The position numbers were made by a program, and so were the translations under genes. A stretch of DNA of 64,000 nucleotides from Ornithodoros turicata (Eukaryota; Arthropoda; Arachnida; Ixodida; Argasidae): positions 26,209,482 through 26,273,481 of the forward strand of contig NC_088205.1 in NCBI RefSeq assembly GCF_037126465.1, given 5' to 3'. Below, piece by piece: positions 43,511 to 55,697 of the stretch. Within the stretch, counting starts at the first letter, position 1. The number at the start of each line of letters is the position of its first letter. The notes beneath the pieces were generated by a model. That model searched no databases. It was given only the letters and a program-made list of their open reading frames with translations, and had not been told where the DNA came from.

Positions 43511-44529
43511 TTTTCACGGTCGATTATGTGTCGAAGTATCTAAGGTGCTGAAGCACACAACGAGTCGAAGGATCCACGGCCGCGCATTATTCACTGGACG
43601 GTCATGCATTAACGACTAACACCGCGTCCGAGATGAGTAAGTGGATTAAATGTCCCATGCGCATACAGTCCAGAAGTTTTTCTTGACATTTTGGTGTCTG
43701 TTTACCATCATCAAAGCCTCTATGTGTTATTAGAAGGACAATTACCAAACGAAGTCTTATTGTGGCGAACTTCCTGAAATAAGGATGTGCGTGTCGTGCC
43801 GTGCGTTATTTCCTCTCATCGTCTCAATGTTCACTCGGTCACTAAACTAAGTTTTTCAAAACTTTCCCTCTTTCCCCCTTCTAAGCGTCAGCGTAATCAG
43901 AGACGAAAGTGAGTAGGGCGCATACGTGCATTTATTTACAGAAAAAAGAAGAAGATCAATAACGTGAGTAGAGATTGCAATAAATATCGGACGGCAAAAT
44001 TCCTATGTCGGCCACACGGCCAAGATATCTTACAATGCCGCTGAATGTCACTTGGTAGCTCTCCAGTCCGGATCCAAACATCGCTATTTCCGAGGCTAGC
44101 TGTGTGTTCCTCAGCAGTACTTCCTGAGACGCATCAGACTTGTAGCACGTAGTTCACCGATATTCACTGAAGAGTCCCTTGGGTGCTTGGACTTGAGTGA
44201 AAATTCGAGCACTGCATTTGCCCACCTGGTGCTACGGTATTGGATGGTGTCGTGAGTCCTGTTGTGGTAGGGCAGGTAGATTGGACCACCGCAGTTAGAC
44301 TCCATCATCAGCCGGACACGTCCGCTGAGTTTGGTCACCACAGCCCAACTGTACAAAAGGGCAGTCGAAGAGACGAACGTAGTTTATGAATCGTCTTCTG
44401 GAAGAAATATGGTTTTCTTCCTTTGTATCCCCTTCCGTTCTTTGCCATGGACACGGGGATAAAAAGGAAGACGTCACCCACCGCTGGAGAAGGAGGACAT
44501 CGCCCTCTACGACCCTCACATTCATACAC
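43511..44529. other. no gene recognised
   Basis: Short frames only. The right end leads into the second minisatellite. Confidence 0.4.
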
Positions 44530-44702
44530 ACCACGTTGGATCCTCCGTCTCGCATTGGGTCCTTCTTCCTGTTGGCGTCTTCTTCACGTTGGATCCTCCG
44601 TATCGCATTGGACCCTTCTTCGCGTTAGATACTTTTTTCACGCTGTCACGTGACCCTGTTGGATCCTCCTTCTCGTTGGACGCTCCGGCTCGTTGGACCC
44701 TT
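44530..44702. repeat. degenerate ~17-bp minisatellite, locus 2
   Basis: About nine diverged units such as CGTTGGATCCTCCGTCT, CGCATTGGACCCTTCTT and CGTTGGACGCTCCGGCT. The shared GTTGGATCC core and an AGCGGAGTCGG motif next to both loci link it to 43423-43510. Confidence 0.75.
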
Positions 44703-44819
44703 AAGCCACAAGCTAGCGGAGTCGGTGAGTCAACATTAGGGGCGGCGAAAACACCAACACAAAGCGTTAGGCAAAAACACAACACATAAAAACACACAGC
44801 ACACGGGTACGCAGGCACA

Positions 44820-45330
44820 TCATAGGGTAGAGAGGAGACTGGTGTTACGGAGAAAAATCAGGAAGAACTTCAGAGCACGACGATGTTCGATCATGTTAGA
44901 CCAAGGGCCGAGGATGGTTGCCAATGTGAATGCAGCGATGGATTGCAGGTGACACTGAACTGCTGGTCTTTGGGGTCGAGTAGCACATGCTCGATATCTG
45001 CCAAAACAGCACAGCGCGAGCAGAGCATGGAGTCGGAGCGCCCGATCAGACGCTTGAAATGAGGGGTGGAACGCAACCCCCGAGACGGAGCCTATGCATC
45101 AGCGATGCAAAATAGCGAGGCACACGGGAGGACATGGTGAAGCATAGGTCAGGATCCACTTCTCGAATCAGAGTGCTTGACGGAACGTCACGAGACCATT
45201 GCGCATGTGCGAGAGGCCTTACCACATTATTGAGGAAGGTTCGCCTGTCGCCTATGGGAAGGATAACCCGCACTGCCGCAGCCCCGTCAGCCTCTTCATT
45301 GCCGCGGACGCCGCAGATGAATAAATTCAA
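44820..45330 (-). pseudogene. C-terminal part of an RNase H-type non-LTR retrotransposon
   Basis: Minus-strand frames begin at CGVRGNEEADGAAA, the last RNase H motif, run through HRLRLGG, then in a second frame TPHFKRLIGRSDSMLCSRC and ADIEHVLLD (zinc knuckle), and in a third frame end LGPWSNMIEHRRALKFFLIF, terminating at 44820. The order and final hydrophobic tail match 2377-2739, so the two belong to related lineages. Two frameshifts make it dead. The upstream RNase H body is missing beyond 45330. Confidence 0.82.
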
Positions 45331-47239
45331 AGCATATGTGCACTGTTTGAATTTCTATATGTTATAACTTTTCACATATGGAAACTCGAATAATGCACAC
45401 ATCCTTTGAACTGAATGAAGGAATGAATGACCGTTATAATTTTTAAGGATCCTGGCGTTATTGTCTCGAAAAATAATATAATAATAACAGTAAGAAAAAA
45501 GTGAGGAAGAGGAAGAAGCAATAACTGGACCGGTTTGTACGAATATACATCGTAAGCTGCCTGTTAGCACGGGGCAGAAAAGCCCTCTTGATCAGAACCA
45601 CGTAGATAACGTGTCGTGACCAACAGCAGCTTTCACCAAGAAGCAGGAAGACCATATCAGCACGTGCGTGTTTTTTTGGTTAACCGGTTCGGCGAGGAAA
45701 GGTCGGGTGTGAAGCCAACGGGGAAAGTGCAAAACTGCCCTTGGCTTTTTTGGCATTTGTCTTCACCCAGCTAAGGGTTGAAGGTTGTGGCCTGTCCAGT
45801 GTTCCTTGCGTCCTGACAAAATGGCGTGGATGCAGGTTAGCTGCTGGGATGCACTCCATAATGTAAAAGCCTGAGTCTGGGCACACAGAGGGACGACACG
45901 AACACACGACTGTTTTCTTCTTTTTTTTTTTTTTTTTACGTCCCTTAGAATATGGGAAGAGCAAGAACCATCGCTAGGAATATCTTGGACATCAGTCGGT
46001 AAAATTAGGTTGCTTTATATCAAACTCGCAATCAAAACGTGCCGGCAGATAGTAAGCACGATCTTGAACGTAATTTAGGCAGTGCATGACTAGTCCTTCC
46101 AAAATGGAGGAGATTTGGGTCAGCCATAGGACAGTACGAAGATATAATTGTAAACAAGTAAAATCTCCCGCAAACGATACTTTTATTCCTTTCCTTCCTT
46201 TCGGTGGTGAATCGCCCACCTCATCATCATCACCCATCATTATCTAACGGATGTGCGTTCGTTACTCGGAGAGAAATTGCTAATTATATAGCAGTCACAG
46301 CGATAGCCGGACAGGCGCAAGGTTCAGCAACAGCAGAGGGTACTGCAATATTCACAGAGTCGTCCTGTGTCGTCTGTGTGAATAGATTGCAACATGTCAA
46401 TCGCGCATTTGCGACGGAGGAAAAGTTTGTCAGTTGCGCAACGATTTATATTTGTCACGAAGAGGAAAAGTGAGGACCTTGTTTCCCTGTTGGCGGCTTC
46501 AAAGGGGTCGAGAAATGAAAGGTCAAGGATGCACTTGAGGAATCATTCCAATAGGTGGAGCAGCACAAAATGCAGGCGCTTAAAAGACACAGTTTTATAT
46601 ACACAACAGCATACAAGTAATTTAGCGCAAACCGGAGCCGGACCATTCTGTCCGGCTCTCCTTTTTTTCTTCAATCCGCGTACAAGATAATCTTGTGCTG
46701 CTGTTTTGAACAGCGGTGCTCACAATCCAAAAATAGTACACAATAACCGCGACCGATAATGTATGCTACATTTCAGTTTCTAGCTTTCATTTCAGTTCAG
46801 CCCGTTAGCTTCACTTTAGTTCAGCTAGAATTTCAGCAAATTTATGTTCCAAGCGACTCGGCGCTTAAAAAAAACATCCCGACGGGTATCGTGGGAAGGT
46901 ATCATGGCAACAATATCCCGATACTGACGTAAAAGGTTGCCATTTTGAAACATACGCATTCCTCACACATTTTGAAGGGCAAAATTTGTTCTTAAAGGAG
47001 AATAATAAGGAAACAGAAACATCAGACGGCGCTATACAGTGTTGGTATGGCACCGCTTGCACGTGTAGTCGTTATCTGGTCGAAATAAGGAAAGTTAACA
47101 CGTGACACGACCAGTTCAGTATCCCTAGTTTTTCATTAGTATGATATGCCCAACACCCTTGTGTGCGTTAAAAGGAAAGCAATGGGCTTCCGAGTCACTT
47201 TTCCGAACTCACTTCTGCTGCTTCCTCCCCCATGTTTTT
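45331..47239. other. no gene recognised
   Basis: Contains a T tract at 45919-45936 and the small repeat at 46200-46245 related to 28021-28075. None of the short frames shows a domain. Confidence 0.4.
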
Positions 47240-47556
47240 ATTTTTTTTTTATTTTTTTTTTATTCCGTGTCTGCGCCGCAAAGCAACTGCGGCTATGAGC
47301 GGCGTACAGATGTGGACAGGTGGAGAGAGGACAGCAGGGAGGAGTGGAGGACAGGGGGGGTTAGTATGCGTCCTGGGCCGACTAAGGGGAGAATTGTTCG
47401 GGAAAGTCTTCGGAACACCCAGGGAAAACCTCAGACAGCACCGCCGGTGGTAGGATTCGAACCCACCACCTCCCAGTCTTCAGCACGACCTTGGAGGAAC
47501 CACCAACGAGCGAGATGCCTTAACCTGCGCAGCCATGCCGCTGGTCCTCCCCCGTG
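47240..47556 (-). mobile_element. SINE-2, near full length
   Basis: The minus strand reads GCATGGCTGCGCAGGTTAAG (A-box region), a loop with a long variable arm, GGTGGGTTCGAATCCTACC (B box), CGGCGGTGCTGTCTGAGG, the central domain (CCCTGGGTGTTCCGAAGAC and AGTCGGCCCAGGACGCATAC), then CTGTCCTCTCTCCACCTGTC, GCCGCTCATAGCCGCAGTTG and an A-rich tail (plus-strand T tracts at 47239-47263). A variable-arm-like loop suggests a class II tRNA ancestor such as Leu or Ser, though this is inference. Flanking duplication not identified. Confidence 0.88.
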
Positions 47557-47796
47557 GTAGTTTTGATCTCTGTAGCTTGCGCCATTACTAAAAAAAATAA
47601 AAATAAAAATAAAGGTAAGAAAACGGAACAAAGAGTATGTGAGGGTGTTCCTTTTTAACCGCGATGATGATATCATTGATATTTCAAAGCTCCATTGCTT
47701 TTGCTCCTGTGGTAGGCTAATGGCAGAAAAAGTAGGGTTTAGTCGAACAATACCTGGGGGGGGGGGGGCGAAAACAACTATCGATTATGGTCCATA

Positions 47797-47970
47797 GCAA
47801 AATACTAATAATAATAATAGTAATAATCTTTATTTTATCATAGACGTACGTTTCTTCAACGCCTTCTTTGCATGTCACAGACAACAGCTCCATAATTTGC
47901 AAATTTGCCAGACTCTTCTGACACAACAAAAAACTAAACGCAGTAAGAAAGCATATGATACACAAACATC
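47797..47970 (-). mobile_element. LINE 3' end, minus strand
   Basis: The complement ends GATAAAATAAAGATTATTAC followed by an (ATT)n tail (plus-strand TAATAATAATAATAG). An AATAAA-like signal with a short trinucleotide tail is typical of CR1/L2-like LINE ends. A G tract at 47757-47768 follows. No reverse transcriptase is attached. Confidence 0.5.
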
Positions 47971-49552
47971 AACTGATAGCGTGTAAAATCAAATGATAAC
48001 GAACATCGGAGACTAAGCCTGGGAGTGTTGCAACGAGCTCAACAGCCACTTTTAAATTCCAATATAATTCCTGGTACATCTCCCGTATTCTGTTTTGCGA
48101 AAGGGGATATTGTATTGTGTATCAGATCTTAATCCTATATGTCTCTTTCTTGTTTCCTTTTTTCAATATCTTAGATTCAGTTGAAAACTAAAGCTTGCAC
48201 AAATTTACTATATGTTGGTTCTTTGCTCTCTGAGGGCAAAAAATGATGACTAAATGGAGGAGTAACTACAGCTTCCACTTCCTTAGACTGCAATTTCCTC
48301 CCCGCTTTAGTCCCTGACCCAGAAATTGTGCATGAAACTAGTGCGACAAAATTCTTCTTCCTCTTCTCTATTATTATTATTATTTACCCCATCACCGCAG
48401 CATACGTGCATCTAGTCCCCAAAGGGAGTACAGATTACTCCTGTCGCTTCTGAGAGTGTTGAGCAACAAAATGACGCTCAAAAAGTGTTCTTGATGAGAT
48501 GAGTACGACAAAATGCTTCGAGTGTTCCTGACCTTGCCGGCATTAAACGGCGCCTTTACCAAAAGGAACTCTTCCTCAGAGTCCCTTCTCGTCTCAAAAG
48601 ACCCCTGAGAGATCCTTTGGCAGCATCTTTGCACATTCTTTTCAGACCAAAGCGAGCTATCAGAAACTCGCGTTCCGCGTGCACCGAAAAGAAAAGAGTT
48701 CCGTTCCGGGTTCCTCAAATTTCGGATTAATTAAAACGGCTTCCCACCAAACAGAGAAAGAGAGAGAGAGAGAGATGGTTTCTCAGTGCGTAGACCCTGC
48801 AAGGAGGCGGCAATTAAGCCTCGCGCCCATGTTAGAGCCACATGCCAAATAAGATGAAGATGAGACGATGCGCCTCCACGATAAGCCCTCCTGGAAGGCG
48901 GGCCGTGACCCAAGGAAGAAATACGAGCACTGCCGTTCACTATAACCGGCAGCATCTTCTCTACCTGAAGGCTCTTGCCTCGGAAAGGGACGAACGTACA
49001 GACATAAAGAATGACAATTGATGCTGTTGCCGCTGGCTGTAATCAGTATAGGAGTTAAAACGACAGTTCGCACAGAAACCGACGGTAAAAAAAGAAGAAA
49101 AAGTCACTGTCACTGTGTTTTCTTATGGTGGTCGGAGCCAGCGTGCAAAATATTTCAATTAAATTCGCTGCCAATCATTCGTAATTGAATTGTATGGTCA
49201 ATGCTCTCGCTGGCGCGCCGTTTTCGTTCCGCTAAGTAATTAAGCCACTAATTCCACTAATTCCAGCAGTCCTCGATCTCCTTTTATCTCGGCCGCACGC
49301 CGCAGTGGGTGACATAGGCCTACTTTCCGTAGAGCTTGAATGTTAATAAAAAAAAAAAAAAAAAAAAAATAGAAGAAGGAGAAATAGAATATGTCACCTG
49401 CCTGCTTCGCATAGATTTCTTTGAACCAGGTGATTGTGTAAATGGCATGGAATTCAGTTTTGTGCACTTCGTGCAGACGTTGCTTTCAGAATCCTATGAA
49501 CAAAAATATCGTTAAGACACGTCAGAGCACTTCGCGAAGAGAATGACCTGTG
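47971..49552. other. no gene; microsatellites
   Basis: (TTA)n at 48363-48384, (GA)n at 48757-48775 and a run of about 24 A at 49347-49369. Short frames without domains. Confidence 0.45.
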
Positions 49553-49690
49553 TAGTTTTTCAGTTTTTTGTTCTTCTTTTTCTTTTTCTTCTTTTTGGAA
49601 TAGCAGGAACTCTTTTGGAACTCTGTCTGGCTGACCTTTCCTTACTTTTTTGTCTTAATAAACATATCCCTCCCTCCTCTTTTTGCAGAA
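49553..49690 (+). mobile_element. LINE 3' tail, copy 3
   Basis: Pyrimidine tract, GGAATAGCAGGAACTC, CTGGCTGACCTTTCC and AATAAACATATCCCTCCC. Matches 2740-2940 and 29620-29790. 5' truncated. Confidence 0.8.
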
Positions 49691-50683
49691 GATTGTCCCT
49701 CCTTGCGGTTTATAAATTCCCGGTAAATTCTGTCAATATCGCCAATGACTTATTTGAGAATAGACGAATAGCTAAAAATATCCTCATGATTATTCAAAAT
49801 CCTTCGATATCCATGTGCCAGTTGCTGATGGACTTTTTACAAGTTTCGCTGGAGAAGGGACGCTTGAGCTGACCTTTTCCGTCTGGTTGGTTCTAGACCC
49901 GTAAGATAGCAAATGTATACACGCCTTACATTAACTCACGTAAACGCTCAGCGCTCCCGCAATAACGTTCTTATACAGAACGGGATGTGTACCGATTTTT
50001 GCGCTTGGCCACCGGTTCACAAAAGCCGGCTACGCTATACTGTATAGAATCCCCGCATGTCACAATAAGCGAAAAAGTGTGATTTCAATTGGCCTTTACC
50101 ACGCCAGCACGTATTTTATCCGACGGGAGAGGGAGGGCCATTAAAGCAAGCTGTCGGTCCGTTTTCTAACAGCTCAATTTAAGGCACGACCGCGGTCCTC
50201 CCAAAAGTTGTAAATTACGCGGGGGTCCTAAATCAAAGTTTGGGAAAGTCGCGCCCACCGCTCGCAAGGGAACGCCGGTGCAGGGCAAGATGCTATGCAC
50301 GATTCAAGCACGTTGCCGCACAACCAGCAATGTGCTTAGTGCTCCCAACTCTGTTCTTGCGCTTGCATAAGCAACGGGCGCAGTGCCGCTGACCTTATCT
50401 CGGATTCAACCGCGGACGGCAGAAAGTTCTATCGCCCCGGATTTTCGCGAGGCCTGTTGGACGGCGCATCTTTGAGATCTCTGTTAACCGATAGTTGTGG
50501 TGTACATCCAATACCAGCAGCGAGGACAACGTTCGAGCGTCCATGACGACTGGGCAAGAAGGAAATGGCGAAGTTGGCCACGATAAGTTCAAAGCAGAGT
50601 AAATGGTCGTTTTTGTGTTATCTGCATGCAAAGCTGCGCGAGGTAATAATAAACGAGAAAGAAATAAACAAGTATGTAATACC
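49691..50683. other. no gene recognised
   Basis: Unremarkable sequence with short frames. Confidence 0.4.
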
Positions 50684-50900
50684 CCGTGACACTATGTTGT
50701 GACTCACACAGTGTTTGACTCCTCTGCTCTGACTGTGGCTTTTCGTTTTCTTTCACCGACGGAACTCTTCTTCTTACCGCCATTCCCCTGCTCCTTGTTT
50801 TTTTTTTCTTTTTTGCTCTATACGTATAGGTGTACTGGGGTTGGCAGTCCCATTTAGTCGTGAGTCACCTCCCCATTTTTTTCCCTTCTATCCATCACCA
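50684..50900 (+). repeat. unnamed dispersed repeat, copy 1
   Basis: Shares CCGTGACACTAYGTTGTGAC, CTCTGACTGTGGCTTTTCG, GAACTCTTCTT, GCTATACGTA and GGTGTGCTG-like, GATCACCTCCCC blocks with 58879-59045, in the same order. Pyrimidine-rich toward its 3' end, suggesting a retroposon tail. Confidence 0.75.
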
Positions 50901-53696
50901 TCCCCATTCCCATCAATACCCCAGTCACACAAGAAATTCGATGTCGTTTACAACGAACAACATCACAATGAATGTCACTCTTTCGTGCGGCGTAGATACA
51001 GAACGAGAGAAAAAAGTTATTCCCAAATGATGGCCGTATATGCGTCCATTTATTATTAATTTTGTGTCATTTTTTAAATATATTTAAAGACAAGGACAAC
51101 GTGCAAATAGGCGTTTTTTACGTTGACGTGCCGTTGCTCGCAGTAGGAGTTTATTCTCGTTTATTTAAAACATTCTCCACTCATTTGAAAATGATCACCA
51201 CAACATAGAAGATACAGAGGGCGGAGTTTGAGTTTTAATGTAAAATAATGAGAGAAATTGAATTCGTCACCCAATGAATTCCGCTAATCCCATAATCGAT
51301 CGGAAACGATAGCTATTACATAGTGCAATTACACTAGTGCTAGTGTAATAAAGATATTATGGGCAGTTCGTAGTACACGTCATATATAAAAATAATCAGA
51401 TGTTGTTATTTCATGCAGAAGTACACGCGCAGCAGTTGTACCGGCGAGGGGGACTCAAAGCAAGGGTTCAGGCAGTTGGCTTGCGAAAAATATACGATAC
51501 AATGAGAGATGAACAGTAAAATATACGATATGCATGTGTCAGTCCTGGAGATTACCGGCACATACGGTACGAATATTGCCGAGTTAAATTCAGAAAATTC
51601 AATTCCTCGCGACCGGAAAATGATCAGTGCTCGTATGTCATGGCAAATGTTCGCCGAGGATAACCATTGATCCCATAATTTTCAGACAAGTAATTGTTTT
51701 TGTATGTGTTTGTGTGACACGTTAGATAAAACACTACATGTGTGTTCGGTTTGCTTGTATCGCTATTCGCTCCGGTATAAATCCCTTCGCATCAGCCTGT
51801 TTACTCGCACACTGTCTGTCCTTTTCTGCCCGCGTCTCCCGATTCCCGTCGTCCAACTATGTACCATTTAGTCCGCGCCCTTGCTCTTCTGTCCCTTCTG
51901 CTTAATAAATATGTTCTAAATGCAATAGCAGGTGCACGGTAGGAAAGACACCCCCCCATCACTGAAAAAATCACTAAAAAGTAGCTCACACTGCTTCATC
52001 GTAAAAAATGTGAACTTGTAAACATGGCTGACGCGATGGGCGGATCTCTGCATAAGCAAAAGATCATTGAGATATTGGTCCCTTCAACTTGAACCCTTAT
52101 AAACCTACAAATGACAGCACAGAAAGCTGGAGTTACATACGCCTCACTCACACGCCACCACCACTCAAGAAATCGGGAAGAACCTTTTTGGTCAGATTGA
52201 GATTGCATGTATAGAGCTGGGGGGGGGGGGGGGGGGGGGCGTATATCTAGCTCACCATATAGCATATCCCACAACATACCCCCCCCCCCACACACACACA
52301 CACACAAGGCTGATGTAGACCTACCTCGCATCTCACGCGAAACATTAAAATGGTTTTGTTTGGTGCGGTGCACGGAAAAATAAAGTAGAGACTGTGCATG
52401 GTGCTCGTAAAGGAGGGTGGCTGTTCCAGTTTCACTAGAGATGAAATAAATTAAGCAAAGTCATATCATGATGAAGGTGATAAAGCTGAAATTTTTCTTT
52501 CTCCTGTACCATATAGTAAGTTCAATATTAACAGTAGTAGACAACTTCAACCCCTGTCCTCCCGACTTTGACGAGCACAGCACAGTAAGATGGTGAGGCA
52601 TTTGTCAGATGGCAGCATTTGTATAGCCTCGGCTTGGGCAGGGACTGTCGCTTTCAAAGTTAACTCGAAACTAAACATCGCCTTTAGTTGACGAATACTT
52701 TTCAACAGGAACTGGAATCTCACAAATTAGTCGTCCACATGGACAGTAGTGAACCGACACGTACTCACAACAAAATATAAGAAAAGGAAGAACTCTCTTT
52801 ACTTGATAGGGGAAGTCGTGGAGTTGCATCCTCCCTTCCCGTTCCGCATACACAGAGGCACGTCACACAATGCACGAGGATGTATTTTCTGTTGTCCTTC
52901 GATTCATATTTTTCCTGTTGAGACGCAACTTGAGGGGCCTTGTTCTACTGACGCCTTACGCATTGGACCGCCGTGTGGCCACCTTTTAATATTCATACCC
53001 GGTATTCCATCTTGGAAAAACTTTCAACTTGCATATTTTCCTCTATAATAAAGAAGAGGCGATCAAGGCTGGTTTCGAAATGCATCTCCTCTCGAAACTG
53101 CACTGAATGAAACGCTATAGAGGAACGTGTCTATATGAAAATCGGCACCAATTACTTCAATTTATAAGCTGCGTAGCGTCGTTATTCTGGTTGGCTTGGG
53201 CCGTTGTCGAGATATGAGTACGAGGGGGGAGGAAATGGTGATGAATAGGGCGTGATGATGAAATTTGCCGAGAGCATCTACGATGGTCGTCCTATATTGA
53301 GAGCGTTACGGGGCATACAAATGTATATCGTATATCCTTGGGGGAAGTAATGCAGAAGTGGCAGAAACCTTGCCAGAAGTGTCGTGGCCAACATTATGAG
53401 AACTCATCAATATCAGCACCCAAACAACTTGCTTGTCACGCAACGAAGGGATAGGAATAGTGTAAACCCTTCATTGTTCGCCCTCCCCCTTCTCCTCCTC
53501 CTCTAATTTTTGGGTCTTTCACAAATTTTAAGGGCAGGTGAATTCGAGCAAGAATTGACACTTCGAAAACAACGATACACTGGCAACTTCCATTTTCACA
53601 CTTGGTTGCAAGTAAGCATTTGAAGTGCTTTGCTGCGAGAGCAATGTGCAATGCCGCTTTAGTTACACCTAGTACAGGCAACCTTGAGGCGTACTA
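50901..53696. other. 2.8 kb without recognisable genes
   Basis: Contains a G tract of about 19 at 52221-52239, and C10 followed by (CA)n at 52280-52307. TTACACTAGTGCTAGTGTAA near 51327 is a 20-bp perfect palindrome. No coding evidence. Confidence 0.45.
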
Positions 53697-53784
53697 CACT
53701 CTAAAAACAGAACTTCACCGATAGCACGCTGTGCGCGATAACCCTGTCATTCGTAGCAATGATCGGCTCACAGCGTGCTATACG
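53697..53784. mobile_element. MITE arm type B, internally deleted (B3)
   Basis: The left terminus CACTCTAAAAACAGAACTTC continues through GCTGTGCGCGATAACCC, then jumps to right-arm sequence GCTCACAGCGTGCTATACG. The centre is lost. Confidence 0.7.
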
Positions 53785-54195
53785 TTAGCTACTCAGCTAC
53801 ACGTTTCGCGAACACGAAGACGTTCACACGAACGTGTTTCGTGTGAACTGTTTCTTTCTTTGTCCGTGTTTCGTGCTCCAGTTTTAGATCACCCATGTAT
53901 ACCAACAGGCCCACTCTGCCATTTTGGTAAATCAAAAGTTAGCCACGAACTTTAGCATATTTCGCGAAGTTTAGAGGCCGCGAATATGTGGCTTGTGTCC
54001 TATATTCGCGAACAATTGAGTACGCGGAATTAAAAGGTTTTACGGTACAACCAAGAACTAATCTTAAACAAAAAGCAACTCGTGCCATGTGACATGCCAA
54101 CATGCCAATGCATCGCTTCTTCTTCTTCATACTTCCTGGCCCTGATACACCAGGCGGAGATTTGCCACGGAATCGGTGGTGGTGGTGGTGCTTAT
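53785..54195. other. no gene recognised
   Basis: Several TTTCGCGAA/TTCGCGAA motifs at 53810-54010 may be a degraded inverted-repeat element. Nothing decisive. Confidence 0.35.
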
Positions 54196-54413
54196 GAAAG
54201 AGCTGGGAGGTACCCGGGTTCGAATCCCGGTGCCGGCCGTGCTGTCTGGGGATCTTCTAGGGTTTTCCTCATACGCTCAGCAGACATATGTCGGCACAGT
54301 TCCCTTAGAAGTCGGCCAAGGACGCACGTTCCCACAGGGCGTCAGTCGTGACGTTGCCCACCACTGTGAGGCCAACTACGGCGAACCCCTTCACCAGCAC
54401 CACCACCTCCTGT
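54196..54413 (+). mobile_element. SINE-1, plus strand, partial head
   Basis: Begins in the tRNA-like head at GGGAGGTACCCGGGTTCGAA and runs through GTGCCGGCCGTGCTGTCTG, the central domain and TGTGAGGCCAACTACGGCG to a CACCAGCACCACCACC tail. Confidence 0.88.
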
Positions 54414-54508
54414 GAGCTCGCCGTTGTCGGCCTCACAGCTGCGGGCAACGTCACGACTAACATCCTGGGGAATGTGCGTCCTGGGCCGACTTCTAAGGAC
54501 GCACGGCA
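54414..54508 (-). mobile_element. SINE-1, minus strand, 5'-truncated
   Basis: Starts directly after the tail of the plus-strand copy: GAGCTCGCCGTTGTCGGCC, GGCAACGTCACGACTAAC, CTGGGCCGACTTCTAAGG. The two copies are tail to tail and would form a hairpin of about 90 bp. Confidence 0.85.
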
Positions 54509-54557
54509 TCATTTTCTTTCTTAGAAGTGCAAGGGTGCAGGCGAGCTGGTACATTGT

Positions 54558-54691
54558 AAAAACGACGATAAAACCAGAGACACGGAACAGAAAAAAGACA
54601 ACACGACACGTTCTCAACGTATCGTGTGTGTCGTGTGTGGTGTCGTGTTGTCTTTTTTCTGTTCCGTGTCTCTGGTTTTATCGTCGTTTTT
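54558..54691. repeat. perfect 51-bp inverted repeat (fold-back)
   Basis: 54558-54608 and 54641-54691 are exact reverse complements, with AAAAACGACGATAAAACCAG at the outer end and a 32-base spacer. Perfect arms imply recent origin or arm-to-arm correction. Related short fold-backs are at 3953-4001 and 62684-62747. Confidence 0.92.
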
Positions 54692-55697
54692 ATCATTTTC
54701 TTTGTTGTGTTCTGTCTGCAATGTTTAGCTGAAGTGAAGCCAATTTTCGTCGTGAAGCCAATTGAACGTCGTTTTTACCAGAAAGCATCCGCCTATAACC
54801 GGCCGCTATTGATCGCTATTCTATAGTGTACTGGGAATTAAGAGACATTATTGGTTTATCTGAAATATATTTACTTTAATTTCGCGAAACGTAATAAGGA
54901 GATGAAGAAGAATGACTGATAACATTGTATAATTGCAGGCCAGATGGTGGACGAACTTCTTCATGGACAAAATCCGTAATCTGGGCAGAGCAGAAACACA
55001 AGCGTACGGGTCCGGTGTGTATTTGTGCTTGTGTTTTTGCGTTGACCAGACTCGGGCTTTTTTTCATGATGCAGGAAGAAAAGACACAGACACAAGTCTC
55101 CAGCATATTATTTTCCAGCACCTGAAGAAGTAGAAAGGTACATGCCACGCTGATTAGCTTTCAGTTTCACAATCATCTATTTTACACAGCGTACGTGACA
55201 AACAGAAATGTCTGAGCGTACGGTGGACACGAACTAGGGCGCTGGTTTTCAGCAATTTGTCACGAAACTCGATTTATAAGACATCACCAGGAAGGGTGTT
55301 CCACGACCAGAAGCTAGATAGAATGAAGCGTCGCTGTAAGTTCTGAATTCTAGCGGCCTTGGATATAATAAGGCGATGTCTAACAAGCAACGTAATAACC
55401 TATTATTCGAAGCAAATGAAACTGCTAACCGATAATACATTCAAGTATATGACTTTATCCGTGCCTCGCTTATTTGTATGCTACGGGCGAGTGCTACGCG
55501 TGTGATCTATGAATCAATCTGAGCTCGGCCTCTCCGATGTGATATACGGTCTCCCCTTGATAGCTGTATCCAATATCATCGCGCTCCAATCATGGCTCCG
55601 TCGTACGTCATACGCGACGGCAAGCGAGGTTAACGAAGCCATAGAGCACACGGCCATTTATCAACAGTGCGTATACGCAGCAAATAATAGTGTGTTT
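54692..55697. other. no gene recognised
   Basis: An AAACACAAGC/GCTTGTGTTT hairpin lies at about 54999-55037. Other frames are unremarkable. Confidence 0.4.

Noticed and set aside
43119..43619. 166-codon plus-strand frame
   Set aside because: Antisense shadow of the minus-strand RNase H remnant and of the minisatellite.
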